A DNA stretch of 64,000 nt from Siphonodentalium dalli. Lineage: Eukaryota; Mollusca; Scaphopoda; Gadilida; Siphonodentaliidae. Position 1 is the first letter of the stretch, and each line of letters starts with the position of its first letter. Location: contig CP136069.1 in NCBI GenBank assembly GCA_032622095.1, forward strand, positions 16,040,450 to 16,104,449, in the 5' to 3' direction. Positions 24,673-35,885 of this stretch are shown here, piece after piece. The notes under the pieces are model-generated. The model was not told the DNA's origin. It was given only the letters and a program-made list of their open reading frames with translations, and did not search any database. A program made the translations under genes and the position numbers.

Positions 24673-25675
24673 CAGTGTTCACGCTGTCGGTAGCCATTTT
24701 AGCCATTGGCGAAAATAAATTGTAAATGGCGAAAAAAAATGACCAAATGGCGAAAAAAATGGCTAAATTAATTTCCTCTCAAATATGTCCATCTGGACAT
24801 GGTGGCGATTATAAACACACCAGCAGTCATCGGTCTAATAACATCACACGCAGCTGACATCCGTACAACAAAAGCGTCGCCACCTCGTGTATGTTACACG
24901 ATCCGATGTGCTTGAAGCAATTAGTAATATGTGTACATTGGTGTTGATTTCATGCAGTGTCAATGGCAGACGCTTTGTGTTGTAATAAACGCAACGTTTG
25001 AGTGGGGATAAGGGAAAGATCCGAAAGATGCTTAATCACTTTAAGTGACGGAGGGTTTTGTTGCGAGTCAAGTTTCCAAAATTAATTTCTTGCATTTGCA
25101 GTTTGATCCCTATTAATTAATTCCAACTTTTTACAAAACCGATCGATCTGTATATAGATAGATGCTTTATTGATAACTCAATCGTACTATTATGCACAGA
25201 ATATAGAGTCATGCAACATATTTACAGTGACATTTGGCCAACTAGCTGCGATTAAATTTATCCTAATTGCGTAGTCACCAGGGTATACTTACTATTTTCC
25301 CGCGAATTGAACAAATATGCACCAGATACGCATAGGCATACTAGATAAGACTATGCACAAAATTGCGAATAAATAAAAATTCAGGTTGCGTTCAGATATC
25401 GTATTGCATATTTTCGCTATATGTTAATACACCGCAATTTGTTTTTATTTGCGATGGTCTAAAGTCTTTCATTGTATCTGGAATCGCTTGGCAGGATGTC
25501 ATTGCTCATATTACATTGTTATTGTGTTCTTTTGTCAATAAAATGTAATATACGTTCAATTTATCTCAAAAAACTTTCTCAAACAAGTGGCTAAAGTAAA
25601 TTCAAAGTGGCTAAAATAAATTGGCATTTGGCTAAAATAATGGCTAAAAGAATTTCTGGGCCAGCGTGAACACTG
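24673..25675 (+). mobile_element. Non-autonomous hAT element (hAT-2), 1003 bp
   Basis: Terminal inverted repeats CAGTGTTCACGCTG and CAGCGTGAACACTG, flanked by the perfect 8-bp duplication CACAAATT (24665-24672 and 25676-25683). Eight-bp duplications and CA..TG ends are characteristic of hAT. Subterminal regions carry repeated TTTTAGCCA / ATGGCTAAAA motifs. No transposase coding region. Confidence 0.92.
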
Positions 25676-25795
25676 CACAAATTGCCCCGATCGATACATA
25701 AATCAGATTACCCTTCCGTTGCGTGTATCACAAATCTGTCGCTGTCGGGATTAGAACTAGCGCTGGATAGATACCCACATACCAACATACCCAGT

Positions 25796-26322
25796 TTAAT
25801 GATACGGGCGGCATTGGCTGTCGGTATGCTGTTAAAATGTTCAGCTCCGTCAAAAACCGCCATAAACAGAAAGAATAGTAAAATAGACAGACCTTGTTCT
25901 TATACCAATCAGAAATATGGCATAAACAGTATATTATTCTCAAATGTTTTTTCCTTTGTTATGTAAACAAAAGCAAAAAACGTTACAGAACCTGGCTTTT
26001 GTTTAGATCCGGACATGGTAAACATGAAGAGCGTTATTTGTTACTGTTTTCTTGATATGGAACTCATGAAGAGCGTTTATATCATCTGTGCGTGATTAAC
26101 CAATATAATTGCGATGTGTTATGTTTACAGAAGCAAAACTTCTGTAAAACGAGCAGGTTCGTGTTTACGTACACCATCGTACGTCTTGACGACAATATAC
26201 TATTTACGCGCTGATTATGTTTGTCATATGAACAATACTATAGATAATTTAATATTCCTTCTGTTTATGTCGATTTGAACAAATATGAATATTTCTGCAA
26301 CGAACACCGCCCGTGCCTTTAA
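25796..26322 (+). mobile_element. TTAA MITE family M1, intact
   Basis: 527 bp, TTAA at 25796-25799 and 26319-26322, colinear with 21673-22200 with scattered substitutions. Confidence 0.87.
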
Positions 26323-27360
26323 TGGTCACTTGTAAGCCATTCCCGATAACCTTTCTAATGATAAACCTGTTCAGCTTTCAAAACCACGCCCGTGGCTGGC
26401 GTTTCTAATATAAAGAAACAAACACGGAATCTGGTATCCATGTGTGGTTTCGATTGTCAAAAATCAACTTGCAACATGAATTATAATTAGAATGTTTCGA
26501 ATTTTGGCGCAGTTCCACAAATTAAAAGGATCAAATTGATCAAGAGCGTTTATGGGCTACACCGCTTTAACGGCAAGACTTAGTGTTACTGAGCATATGC
26601 GTACATGATGTATAAGCCCATTATAATCGTATTACTGTGGAATCAGTGTGTATATGCAAAATCATGCTTGACGTGGCTTCACTCGCGATGCACGTGTGTT
26701 GCTATTAAGTATCTGATTGTTGTTAAGCTGGCAATTGACCGTCAGGAAAATTCCGATGGGGCAACTTTCAGTTCTAGACAACTGTCTATGAGCTATATAT
26801 ACATATGAAATATATTGAAAATAAATTTCAGAGAACAATCTAAGTTTGTAGCAATTACGTAATCACATATATGTGTTTCAGAACTCACCTCTGTTAGTCG
26901 ATTTCGGCCTGGCCGTGACCTCAACGAAGACGAAGCATAGGACGACAAGCCATAGTCCAGTGGACATGGCTAAACGATTCCCAGAAACTATTCGAAATGA
27001 TTTTCACGTTAAGATAATAAAACTAAGAGACGAACTATTTCCGCGCGTTTCTTATCCGAAAAAAACATGGAAATGCATGGAATTCGGAGATGCATTGCCT
27101 AATAAGTGACATGGGACACATAAATCAGGATATGATTTCACAAAGTCATCCATGGTCGGAAGAACAATGGATAAATAGGTGGCATAGCTTTTCCCACACC
27201 TATGAAGCAGCTTGAATTTTCTCCCTCGGGTGAATTTCATTTAAAGCCTTTGAGATGAAGGGGGCGAATTTCACAAACGGCGCGCCCGTCTTTATTCGAC
27301 AGACGATTAGCGACTATGAGCTCATTAGGGACACTGCGTACTGTAACACAGGCACTCAAT
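26323..27360. other. Low-copy AT-rich stretch with a weak exon-like frame
   Basis: A 78-codon frame ending at 27109 is preceded at 26864-26880 by an acceptor-like TATGTGTTTCAG. From there it reads NSPLLVDFGLAVTSTKTK through MAKRFPETIRNDFHVK and ELFPRVSYPKKTW to a stop. I recognise no family; the DFGLA string lacks the surroundings of a kinase domain. It could be a terminal exon or chance. Confidence 0.25.
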
Positions 27361-27709
27361 CAAGCCTGAGTTTAGTGTGCCTGTCGTTTTCAGAATGAGG
27401 TCTCATTCTGCATGGCCTCATCTGCTATGAGATCTGCTCTGATTGAATATCCCGAATGGTGAATAGTGTGATGTACACTCATTGGGAACCTCGATTATGC
27501 AATGTGTCGTCTGCCAATTTGGGGATATAGAGAAACCAAACCAAATAAGAAATAGAATCTGTTAAGAAGTTTCTATAGAAATTTGATAATAAAGAAACCT
27601 TCCAGGCATAAGCAGAATGAGGTCCCCCGAGGGTGAATGCGGGGTAGCGTCACTAAATTCACCTTCTGGGGACCTCATTCTGCAAATGACAGGCACACTA
27701 AACTCAGGC
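27361..27709. mobile_element. Family D MITE with terminal hairpins
   Basis: Terminal repeats CAAGCCTGAGTTTAGTGTGC and its complement, each followed by CAGAATGAGGTC. Related to 56232-56655. No clean target duplication here. Instead an imperfect 45-bp direct repeat (CGTCTTTATTCGACAGA) lies on both sides, at about 27289 and 27713. Confidence 0.75.
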
Positions 27710-27759
27710 GGCCGTCTTTATTCGACAGATGATTAGCGACGTTAGCTCATTAGATTAGT

Positions 27760-28850
27760 ATTATACCCATGCATAGCTAATGGGATGTGTGTGTATATTA
27801 AACATACACAACGTTTGAAATAAATTCTCAATATTTCAAGTTAATTTGTAAAAATCCTTGATCTCTGTATAATTGAAAAATGTACAACCAATTAGAACAA
27901 TCCCAAATCAGGTATTAGTCATGATCACATTTCCCGTGCATATTTGTTAGGACCCAATTATTAAGCATATCAGTTAGCAGCATCGGGTTTTCAGAATAAT
28001 TTTTCATCCTGGTGCATTCGCCTGCCAAGGTAGTATTAGTTATATTGGGTTATTCCTCGCGAATAAGGGGCGGGCGCATGTTTTTCATATATCCTGCCAA
28101 AAATTGCAAGATATTTTCAACAAAGAATTTCTCTGGATCTATCTGGCCAAAACAATTTGAATTTCACATATCATCATCTTCATTGTATATATAATCTGAG
28201 CAATTAAGAGACGACACAAATAATAGACTTTAATACATTTGAGAGGTTGAAAAATTAATTCGCTTTGTTCTCCATTTCTGTCCCAAGGACATCTAGAATA
28301 ATTAATAATATCACACACAAATCTTATCTCTAAATAGCTTATTGCCTTGGCTCTATGAGATGAGCCTTCATTTGTATTATAATGTTGAGTTCAATTTTAA
28401 TTACAATATAACATCATACCTCATATATTACAGTGAAGAATAAACCAGTCATAAATAGTCAATGAACACAAATGTTGGTATGCAGTGTGGTTCACCCATT
28501 TCGGAAGCAATCAACTAGAATTAGACCACATCGTTAAGATATATGGTGTTCAGCTTGGTTATGAACCTATGACCCAGAACTCATTTCAAACCAATTGTGC
28601 ACTGATCAACAGACATTACATGACCACTCTCAATAATAGAACATTATTTAGTGGTAGTTATCTTTCTAAATGAAAATAATAATTAAATTTCACGAATCGA
28701 AAACAATTAAGTCTCCTCTCGTGATTTTCAGATATATCATGGATATATTAACTACCTTTTTGAATAACATCTATTTTACATGAGTTCTTGGTACCAGAGA
28801 AATTTAAAAACATATTCATGATGTTATAATATTCAACTGATTGACAGTTA
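27760..28850. other. No recognised feature
   Basis: AT-rich, no coding frame or repeat that I could support. Confidence 0.4.
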
Positions 28851-29249
28851 TTAACCCTTTACCCAACAGAACGGCCCTGTGCCAATGCATTCTCTTATAT
28901 ATGCGAGTCGACCATAGGTCGCCTCGCATATATAAGAGAATGCATTGGCTTAACACATTAAAAATTATAAAATTGTTAAAGAATGTAAGAAAAAATGGTA
29001 AAAAGTGTTTAAAAAAGTTTTTTTTAGGCCAATGCATTCTCTTATATATGCGAGGCGACCTATGGTCGACTCGCATATATAAGAGAATGCATTGGCACAT
29101 GGCATAACTGTAACTATCACAATGTGATCAATGAGCCGGTTCCAATGCTATCCATATTTGTATGGTTCTATTGAGACAGACCGAAGATATTTTAGGCTGT
29201 TGAAGCTTTATTTGGCCGGTTATGGCCGGTTTGTTGGGTAAAGGGTTAA
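28851..29249 (+). mobile_element. Hairpin MITE Hp1, intact
   Basis: 399 bp. TTAA at 28851-28854 and 29246-29249; TIR CCCTTTACCCAACA; hairpins at 28881-28949 and 29028-29096 in mirror orientation. Right arm contains GGCATAACTGTAACTATCAC, also present in the other Hp1 copies. Confidence 0.92.
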
Positions 29250-29754
29250 ATTAAATCATGTGTCACAATAATCAAATTTCCAAAAAGAAATTCGTGACAG
29301 ATTTTGAGAAAATCCATTTTGAAATACCATGAGCTTTTGGCAAAACGTGCTTTTGACCCTTGAATATGGCTAACTATCAATCTACCAGATCCTTTCGGAA
29401 TTTTGTTCGCAGTGATTAAATCTGAAAGAGGAAGTAATATAACGACAGACAATCATGCCTATTAAAACTACCAAAATATGTTTACCAATTCAAAGCATTA
29501 AATCTACTTCATTGCCTGTATTTGTGTAAACGTCAAATAATTCCGGCGTTCGGATTCAAAGTTCGCCTGTAATGCTCGATAACTTTTTTTATCGGGTGTC
29601 GCTTGCATGAATATTAATCAACACCGATATGATTGGTTTCTGGTAAAGGCTCCCAATTAGCGCACCAAAATTCTATTATGGATCACTTTTGACTTGTCCA
29701 AACTGCGAAGCGGCAATATGGAGTCTTGAAGAATTTTGTTTTATTTGATTTGAT

Positions 29755-30770
29755 TTGAGCAATTGCACAAGAGACTTATTTGTGTCACTGTTAGTTACAA
29801 TGGCGCAAAATCAGAAGTATGACAATAAAGAGCCTCGAATTATGCGTGATATTGAGAAGATCGATTATAAGGCAATGAACTCCGGAAAGTCGATGGAAGT
29901 CGATGTTTAAATAAGTTAGCCTGTAGCAGCAGCCTGTATTCCATAAAACCCGCACATTATCTGCTTATAATAGAACTTGTTTAGGCATATAATCAGCTTA
30001 GAATTGCCTCATTTTGAGTCGGAAATGTGCTGAAAATAAGAAAGTTTAGTCATATTATCGACTCATAAATAGGTGACTGCCATATAGGACTATTTTTGTG
30101 TCCGTATTTCAAATTATAGGACGACAATATGCGTATTACACATTATAGGACGATTATGTGCTTATTTCACATTATAGGACGATTATGTGCGTATTTCACA
30201 TATAGGTCGATTATGTGCGTATATCCGCGATGTTGTTAGAAGAGATATGGGTGATTCAGAGCAGAAATTGTTTACGGAGGCCCGGGAGCAGGATTCTGGC
30301 GTAGAGAGTATCGCCAATTCTGATGATTGCGCCGATGTCGATGACTGGGACGATGAAATGAACATAACTAAGGAACATCTGCAGAGAGCATAGACTGTTC
30401 TCGACCAGGAGAGGGTAGCTCAATACGTCCGTGCAATGAAGCAGAGCTGGCGAGAGTGAAGCAGAAACACCACGACTGGAAGGTAGGAGTTGTACTAGCA
30501 GTATTTTTTTTAATGTTTAATGTTTTATTCTCAGATCAATATAACAATGATATCGAGAAATGGAAAGAATACACTCAGAAGATGGAGAGGAGGAACATAA
30601 TGTACATAATATACAGTTTTATTGCGATTTCACAAAATTTGAATTTCGGTGACTCAAGTCATACATATGATAGTACTGTTACTACATTAGACACAGAGGC
30701 CGGATTCGTTATCTCCGGTTTAAACCTCCGAGTTTAAACCTGGTTTAAACCTACATAGGTGGTCCAGCCA
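29755..30770 (+). repeat. Composite repeat, copy 1, with unknown short ORF
   Basis: Diverged direct duplicate of about 31492-32830. An ATG at 29800 opens 37 codons (MAQNQKYDNKEPRIMRDIEK...YKAMNSGKSMEV). Family C DNA (29930-30235) follows. Then from an ATG at 30248 comes MGDSEQKLFTEAREQDSGVE, IANSDDCADVDDWDDEMNI and a stop at 30393. A further frame ends KQKHHDWK before GGTAGGA. A TTTAAACC-rich terminus follows at 30701-30764. I do not recognise the protein; it could be a decayed mobile-element gag-like or accessory ORF. Confidence 0.55.
29930..30235 (+). repeat. Family C element, internally deleted
   Basis: Starts CAGCCTGTATTCC and ends with four units of TTCACATTATAGGACGATTA type. It occupies the same relative place in both composite copies, so it predates their duplication. 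Confidence 0.75.
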
Positions 30771-31491
30771 AACCGGGTCTAAGGGGGCGTTTTCGTCATT
30801 CAGTTGCAACTAATTGACAATTCGATTCGGTGATGTGAGCATGCAGTCAAATTTCCCTCTTACCAATCGGACCGAAAGGCAGGCCTATATAATGGTTATT
30901 GACACGTCATAAATCATCGCGAACGCGTGCACGCTCAATGTGTTTATTCATTGAGAAACAATTATCGCCCATTGACCATTAATCCGATCTCAATCTGGGT
31001 TAAATCAATCTGACAAACGGCGTGTCTCTCATCACGAGTTTCACGCGCTGTTCATGTTTGTGGTAGATTTTCTGCAAGATGCTTTACCCGAAAGACAAAA
31101 CTTTGTGTATTTACATGTATATCTGTATCTATTAAAGGGTATAGGAACTGTCTATCTGCATGTCTGTTTGTCTGTTTGCAACTGTTCTACAATTCTCCTG
31201 GACCGATTTGAATCAAATTAGGTGTGGTGACTCGGATGGTATAACGGCGTTATAGGCTTAAAAAAATTATTTTAAAATAAGTAAAATAAGAAAATTTAAT
31301 ATAAAACAAATCAAAAATTGTGTTAAATTGAGTAAGGAGTTGAATCTAACAAGAAACAAAATTTTAAATTTAAATTAATATTTGTTTTTGTAAATTTAAT
31401 TATTTATTCTTTTTTAATTAATATGTTCAAATGATTAAAATGTCGCAGGCTCCTATCGAATGCCCTTTTGACGCTGAATACATTTTTGGTT
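30771..31491. other. Unassigned AT-rich DNA between composite copies
   Basis: Contains a TGTCTGTTTGTCTGTTTGC run near 31155 and the phrase CTCCTGGACCGATTTGAATC, which resembles degenerate dispersed invertebrate repeats. No gene. Confidence 0.4.
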
Positions 31492-31934
31492 TTTGAGAAA
31501 TCGCACAAGCGACTTATTTGTTGTCACTGTTAGATACCATGGCGCAAAATCGGAATTATGGCAATAAGGAGCCTCGATTATAAGGCCTTAAACTCCGGAA
31601 AGTCGTTGGAAAACTACAGCCTTTAGCAGCAGCCTGTTATCCCAAAACCCAGCATACTATCTGCTTATAACAAAACTTATTTTAGGTAGATAATCCGCTT
31701 AGAATCGTCTCATTTTGAGTCGATGAGCTGAAAAAGAGAACATTTTAGTCACATATCGACTCATAAAGAGTCAATTTTAAGCAGATTATGTGCGGACAAT
31801 GCCACAAATAGGCAACTCACGACTGTTCAGGTGTACTCCCTTTAACAGGTATTCTCACTGTGGTCCGCGCTATAAAAAGAAATAACTGGTAAGAGACCAT
31901 TATCTGCTTATTTGAGAACAAAATCACATTTTAT

Positions 31935-32383
31935 ACCTATTTCAAATGATAGGACGATTATGTGCGTATTTCCCGTTATAGGTCGATTATGTGCGGCATT
32001 TAACATTATAGGCCGATTTTTTGTATTTCACATTATAGGTCGATGTGCGTATTTCAAATTATAGAATGACTACGCGCGTATTTGACATTATAGGTCGATT
32101 ATGTACGTATTTCACATTACAGGTCGAGTATGTGCGTATTTCACATTATAGGTCGATTATGTGCGTATTTCGTATCATATCGTATCATTGGTCGATTATG
32201 TGCGTATTTTTTATCATAGGTCGATTATGTGCGTATTTCGAATTACAGGACGAGTATGTGTTTATTTCCCATTATAGGTCGATTATGTGCGTATTTCGAA
32301 TTACAGGACGATTATGTGTTTATTTCCCATTATAGGTCGATTATGTGCGTATTTTTCATTATAGGTCGATTTTGTGTGTAATG
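31935..32383. repeat. 29-bp tandem array, about 15 units
   Basis: Unit TTCACATTATAGGTCGATTA + TGTGCGTAT, an expansion of the family C right end. Shorter runs of the same unit occur at 30105-30225 and 47830-48010. Confidence 0.9.
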
Positions 32384-32385
32384 GC

Positions 32386-32499
32386 GCCGATGTCGATGAC
32401 TGGGACGATGTCGATGACTGGGACGATGTTGATGACTGGGACGATGTCGATGACTGGGACGATGTCGATGATGGCGCCGATGTCGATGACTGGGACGAT
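32386..32499 (+). repeat. 18-bp minisatellite encoding DVDDWD
   Basis: Six units of GATGTCGATGACTGGGAC, one interrupted by GGCGCC. All are in one frame (DVDDWD repeated) and end at TAA. The single-copy counterpart is ADVDDWDDE in composite copy 1. The one third-base change (GTC to GTT) is synonymous. Confidence 0.88.
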
Positions 32500-32830
32500 T
32501 AAGTGAAAATAACTAAGGAAATAACAGACTGTACTCGACCTGGATAGGACAGCTCAGTACGTCAGTGCAATGAAGCAGAGCTGGCGAGAGTGAAGCAGGA
32601 CGCATCACGACTGAAGGGTAGGAGTGGTAATAACGGTATTTTCAAAAAATGTGTAATGAATTATTCTCTGATCAAAATAAAAGGCGGTCCGCATTATGAA
32701 AGTACGATTAATTATCTCGGCGATACAGAGACACTACGGCTAAACCACTGGTCTTGCTAGACCAGGTTTAAACCAGAGATGACGAATACGTCTCTTAGAA
32801 CTGTGGTCTCGGGTTTAAATCACGGATTTT

Positions 32831-33469
32831 GCTGACTCACGACGGTTAAACCTAGTGGTTTATGTAGACCCAACCAAACAATCAGAAAGATACACATGAC
32901 CTGAGACAATTAGAAATGTTGAATAGTGTTGTCGACTCTGAAATGAGGAAGTTGTGTATATTATATAATTTTTTTGATTCAGATGAGACTGATAATGTTT
33001 ATTATCAATAGGATAATTCAAAAGAATCAGCGGTGTTGGATTCTGAGTCTGTTTCTTAAAAGAGCGGTTTTGTTACAAATTAAACTTAGATCAGGTCTTG
33101 AGGCCAAATCGAGCGATAGCCTATCGCCGATAGGGTGAAATTTCCACACATTCCCACATGCTTCACTTCATTTTGAGTATGTTAGTTCTAACACAGCCTT
33201 CAGTGATCTGCTTTCCAGCAATATGTAGTTGGGGAGATGGAGAAAATTATGAGGCCACATATTTCAGAAAACGAGAAAAACGACTGTATGGGCCTTCTCA
33301 AAAAGATTGTGTATTATTATAATGATTGGAAGGCATTCCTTAACTTCTATGGGGATTGGCTCCGGAGAATATAATTGGGTATCAATACTTGGGCAGATGA
33401 CTTCATTTGCTGAAATATTTGGCCTCATAATTGTATTTTGAATTTTTCCAGCTATGGAAATTGTTCGAT
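32831..33469. other. No recognised feature
   Basis: AT-rich; no supportable coding frame. Confidence 0.4.
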
Positions 33470-34563
33470 ACATATCTTAAATACCTACAAGCATTCTGTA
33501 ATCCCAAAAGACGCATTGAAGTAATGAAAAATTCAACTATGAACAAGGTGTTTGGGTCCCAAAAAACAACCATTTGAACGATATGAAACAGAAAAGAGCG
33601 TTCTGTGTTATTCTATTCCTGATATGGTAGCAAAAAAGAGCGTTTGTCTTAATTCGGGCGAAAAATTGAAAACGGCTGGAAAATGGCTGTGACTTTGACA
33701 AGTGTTTTTGAAACCATATGAAGCCGGCGTGTCAATATTTCGTGTATTTATCGAGCTATCGTATCCATCCCACCAAATTACGTTGACAAAATATTGAGGT
33801 TCGAATGATCCATGTCCGTTTAAATGAAATTTCGTTGAACATTAAACAGGAGAGAATCATTTCACTGGCCCAGTCCTGATACGCTTATTTTTTTTCTATA
33901 ATCCACCTACATTTTGCAGTGTTTTGTCAATAATAAACAAAAGGTTTTTTGACACTGGTATCAAAGCTAATAACCATGTCCTGATAATATACCTCAACAT
34001 CATTGAACTTGATACTGATTATTAACAAAGCTAGTATTTAAGCTGGAACATAGCCAAAAATATTTACATATATACAAACAATGAATACAAGTAATTTATA
34101 CATTAACAATTATCATATAACATTTTCATAACAAATTCGCAATAATATTATTCTTAAGACACAACACATACAATCCATTAACATACTACATTGAATAATT
34201 ATTTAGACAGATATAAATATACGCTTTCAACTATATATATAATATTATCTTAAACGGACATGGGTCGTTCGAACCTCCATATTTTGTCTGCGTAATTTGG
34301 AGCAACCGATACGATAGGTCGATAATACACGAAATATTGATATGCCGGCTTCATATGCTTTGAAAAACACTTGCCAAAGCCACAACTATTTTCCAGCCGT
34401 TTAAATTTTTCGCCCGAAGTCAGACAAATGCTCTTTATTGCTACCATATCAGGAATAGAATAACACAGAACGCTCTTTTCTGTCACATGTCGTGCAAATG
34501 GCTGTTTTTTGGGGGGACCCAAACACCTTGTTCATAGTTGCATTTTTCATTACTTCAATGCGC
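33470..34563. repeat. Long inverted repeat of family E (two arms of about 310-350 bp)
   Basis: The left arm (about 33470-33823) carries CCCAAAAGACGCATTGAAG, AGAGCGTTCTGTGTTATTC, GGAAAATGGCTGTGACTTTG and GATCCATGTCCGTTTAA. The right arm (34250-34563) is its diverged complement. Arms end on the inside at TTAA (33820-33823 and 34250-34253), with a 426-bp AT-rich spacer. A third copy lies at 54440-54737. Non-coding; possibly a fold-back element or two opposed insertions. Confidence 0.8.
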
Positions 34564-34626
34564 CAATGTAGGTTTAGACCAGGTTTAAACTCGGAGGTTT
34601 AAACCGGAGATGACGAATCCGGCCAA
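34564..34626 (-). repeat. TTTAAACC-rich repeat
   Basis: About 60 bp nearly complementary to 30701-30764 (AGGTTTAAACCGGAGAT type), with a more diverged copy near 32740-32800. It contains three AGGTTTAAACC-like palindromes. Confidence 0.75.
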
Positions 34627-34818
34627 ATGGTTTTGTAACGGGAGTGACATGAAAATCGAATTTATAGTATGATTATATGATTATATGATTATATGCATGA
34701 CAGTGCATTAAACAATGGGCCACCAAATGCGATAAAACAGTAATCAGAAATAACGAATTCATAAGGCTGAATGGTAGATGGTGGGTAGTGGCAATAGTGT
34801 CAAGTAACAATGGTGGGA

Positions 34819-34976
34819 TTAACCCTTTCAGTGCCAAGTCCGATTTTTGTATCAACCCATATTTCCTTGATCATTTTTCAAATTTATTGATTAGAATAAT
34901 GTGATACATTGATGGAAAGAGCTCTAATGGAAATATGGGTTGATACAAAATTCGGACTTGTCACTGAAAGTGTTAA
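34819..34976. mobile_element. 158-bp TTAA MITE (TIR CCCTTTCAGTGCC)
   Basis: TTAA at both ends and inverted repeats of about 45 bp (CCCTTTCAGTGCCAAGTCCG; TTTTTGTATCAACCCATAT) around a short AT-rich centre. Confidence 0.87.
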
Positions 34977-35184
34977 AGATGCATAATCCGATTAAGCTCT
35001 CTAAAATTACTATTTATTTCACCATCGATCATTATTAGTGGCCCAGTAAACAGTTGAAAACACAGTAACAAGTTTCTGTTGATAATACGGCAAATTTTCG
35101 CCGAACAACATGTTGATAAACAACACGTTTCGGGCAATTTTATACTATAGTTGAGAGTGGTTAGCATTATGTTTGGGCAATTAA
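34973..35184 (-). mobile_element. Family R MITE, partial
   Basis: Reverse match to 9435-9829 with an internal deletion. It starts at the TTAA shared with the preceding MITE and ends at the TTAA where the next element begins. Confidence 0.7.
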
Positions 35185-35320
35185 CCCTTTCAGTGCCAGG
35201 TCCGATTTTTGTATCAACCCATATACCCTGTGCCAATGCATTCTCTTATATATGCGAGTCGGCCATATGTCGCCTCGCATATATAAGAGAATGCAGTGGC
35301 CTAACAATTTTACATCATTT
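35181..35320 (+). mobile_element. CCCTTTCAGTGCC MITE end joined to one Hp hairpin
   Basis: Starts TTAACCCTTTCAGTGCC and follows the 34819 element up to CAACCCATAT. It then switches directly to ACCCTGTGCCAATGC and a complete hairpin (35233-35300), followed by GGCCTAACAATTTT. The second half is missing. Confidence 0.8.
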
Positions 35321-35424
35321 GTTATTATTTTTTACAATTGTTCAAATTTTAATATTTTTTTCTTATATTCTTTAAAGAAGTCTAGAAACGGTATTTGAAT
35401 GAATGGACATATTTATATAGAATG

Positions 35425-35752
35425 TTAAAGTTACGGGCGTGTTGGCGGTGGGTATGCTGTTAAAATATTTACCTCCGTCAAAAACCACCATAAACAGAAA
35501 GAAAAGTAAAATATAGACAGACGTTGTCTTTTTTTCTTATACCAATCAGAAATATGGCATAAACAGTATGTTATTGTCAACTATATTTCCTTTGTTATGT
35601 AAACAAAAGCAAAAAACGTTACAGAACCTGCCTTTTGTTTAGATCCGGATATGGTAAACATAAAGAGCGTTATTTGTTAACGTTTTCCTTCTGTTTATGT
35701 CGATTTCAACAAATATGAATATTTCTGCAAGGAACGCCGCTCGTGCATTTAA
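35425..35752 (+). mobile_element. TTAA MITE family M1, internally deleted (328 bp)
   Basis: TTAA at 35425-35428 and 35749-35752. Colinear with M1 except for loss of about 200 bp between TTATTTGTTAACG and TTCTGTTTATGTCG. Confidence 0.85.
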
Positions 35753-35885
35753 AACAAAAATATTCATTAATTGTGACATTTAATCAAAGTTTTTGTTTTA
35801 ATTTTTAACCAAAACGTGTCACAATTGGCCAAAAAAAGGCACAAAAAAATGGCCAAAAGATTGTTCGGCCCAGCGTGAACACCAT
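35753..35885. mobile_element. hAT-2-like terminal fragment
   Basis: ATGGCCAAAAGATTG followed by TTCGGCCCAGCGTGAACACC is close to the right end of hAT-2. No partner end or duplication visible. Confidence 0.5.

Larger units (their letters stand above)
31492..32830 (+). repeat. Composite repeat, copy 2, with expanded internal arrays
   Basis: Begins like copy 1 (CACAAGCGACTTATTTG, then ACCATGGCGCAAAATCGG). The ORF is broken: about 25 bp after GAGCCTCGA are missing and a stop follows. Family C DNA starts at 31630 in the same place as in copy 1. A 29-bp array (31935-32383) and an 18-bp minisatellite (32386-32499) follow, then GAAGCAGAGCTGGCGAGAGT as in copy 1. Confidence 0.65.

Noticed and set aside
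26886-26930. DFGLA as a protein kinase motif
   Set aside because: No glycine loop, HRD or APE motif nearby; five residues are not enough.
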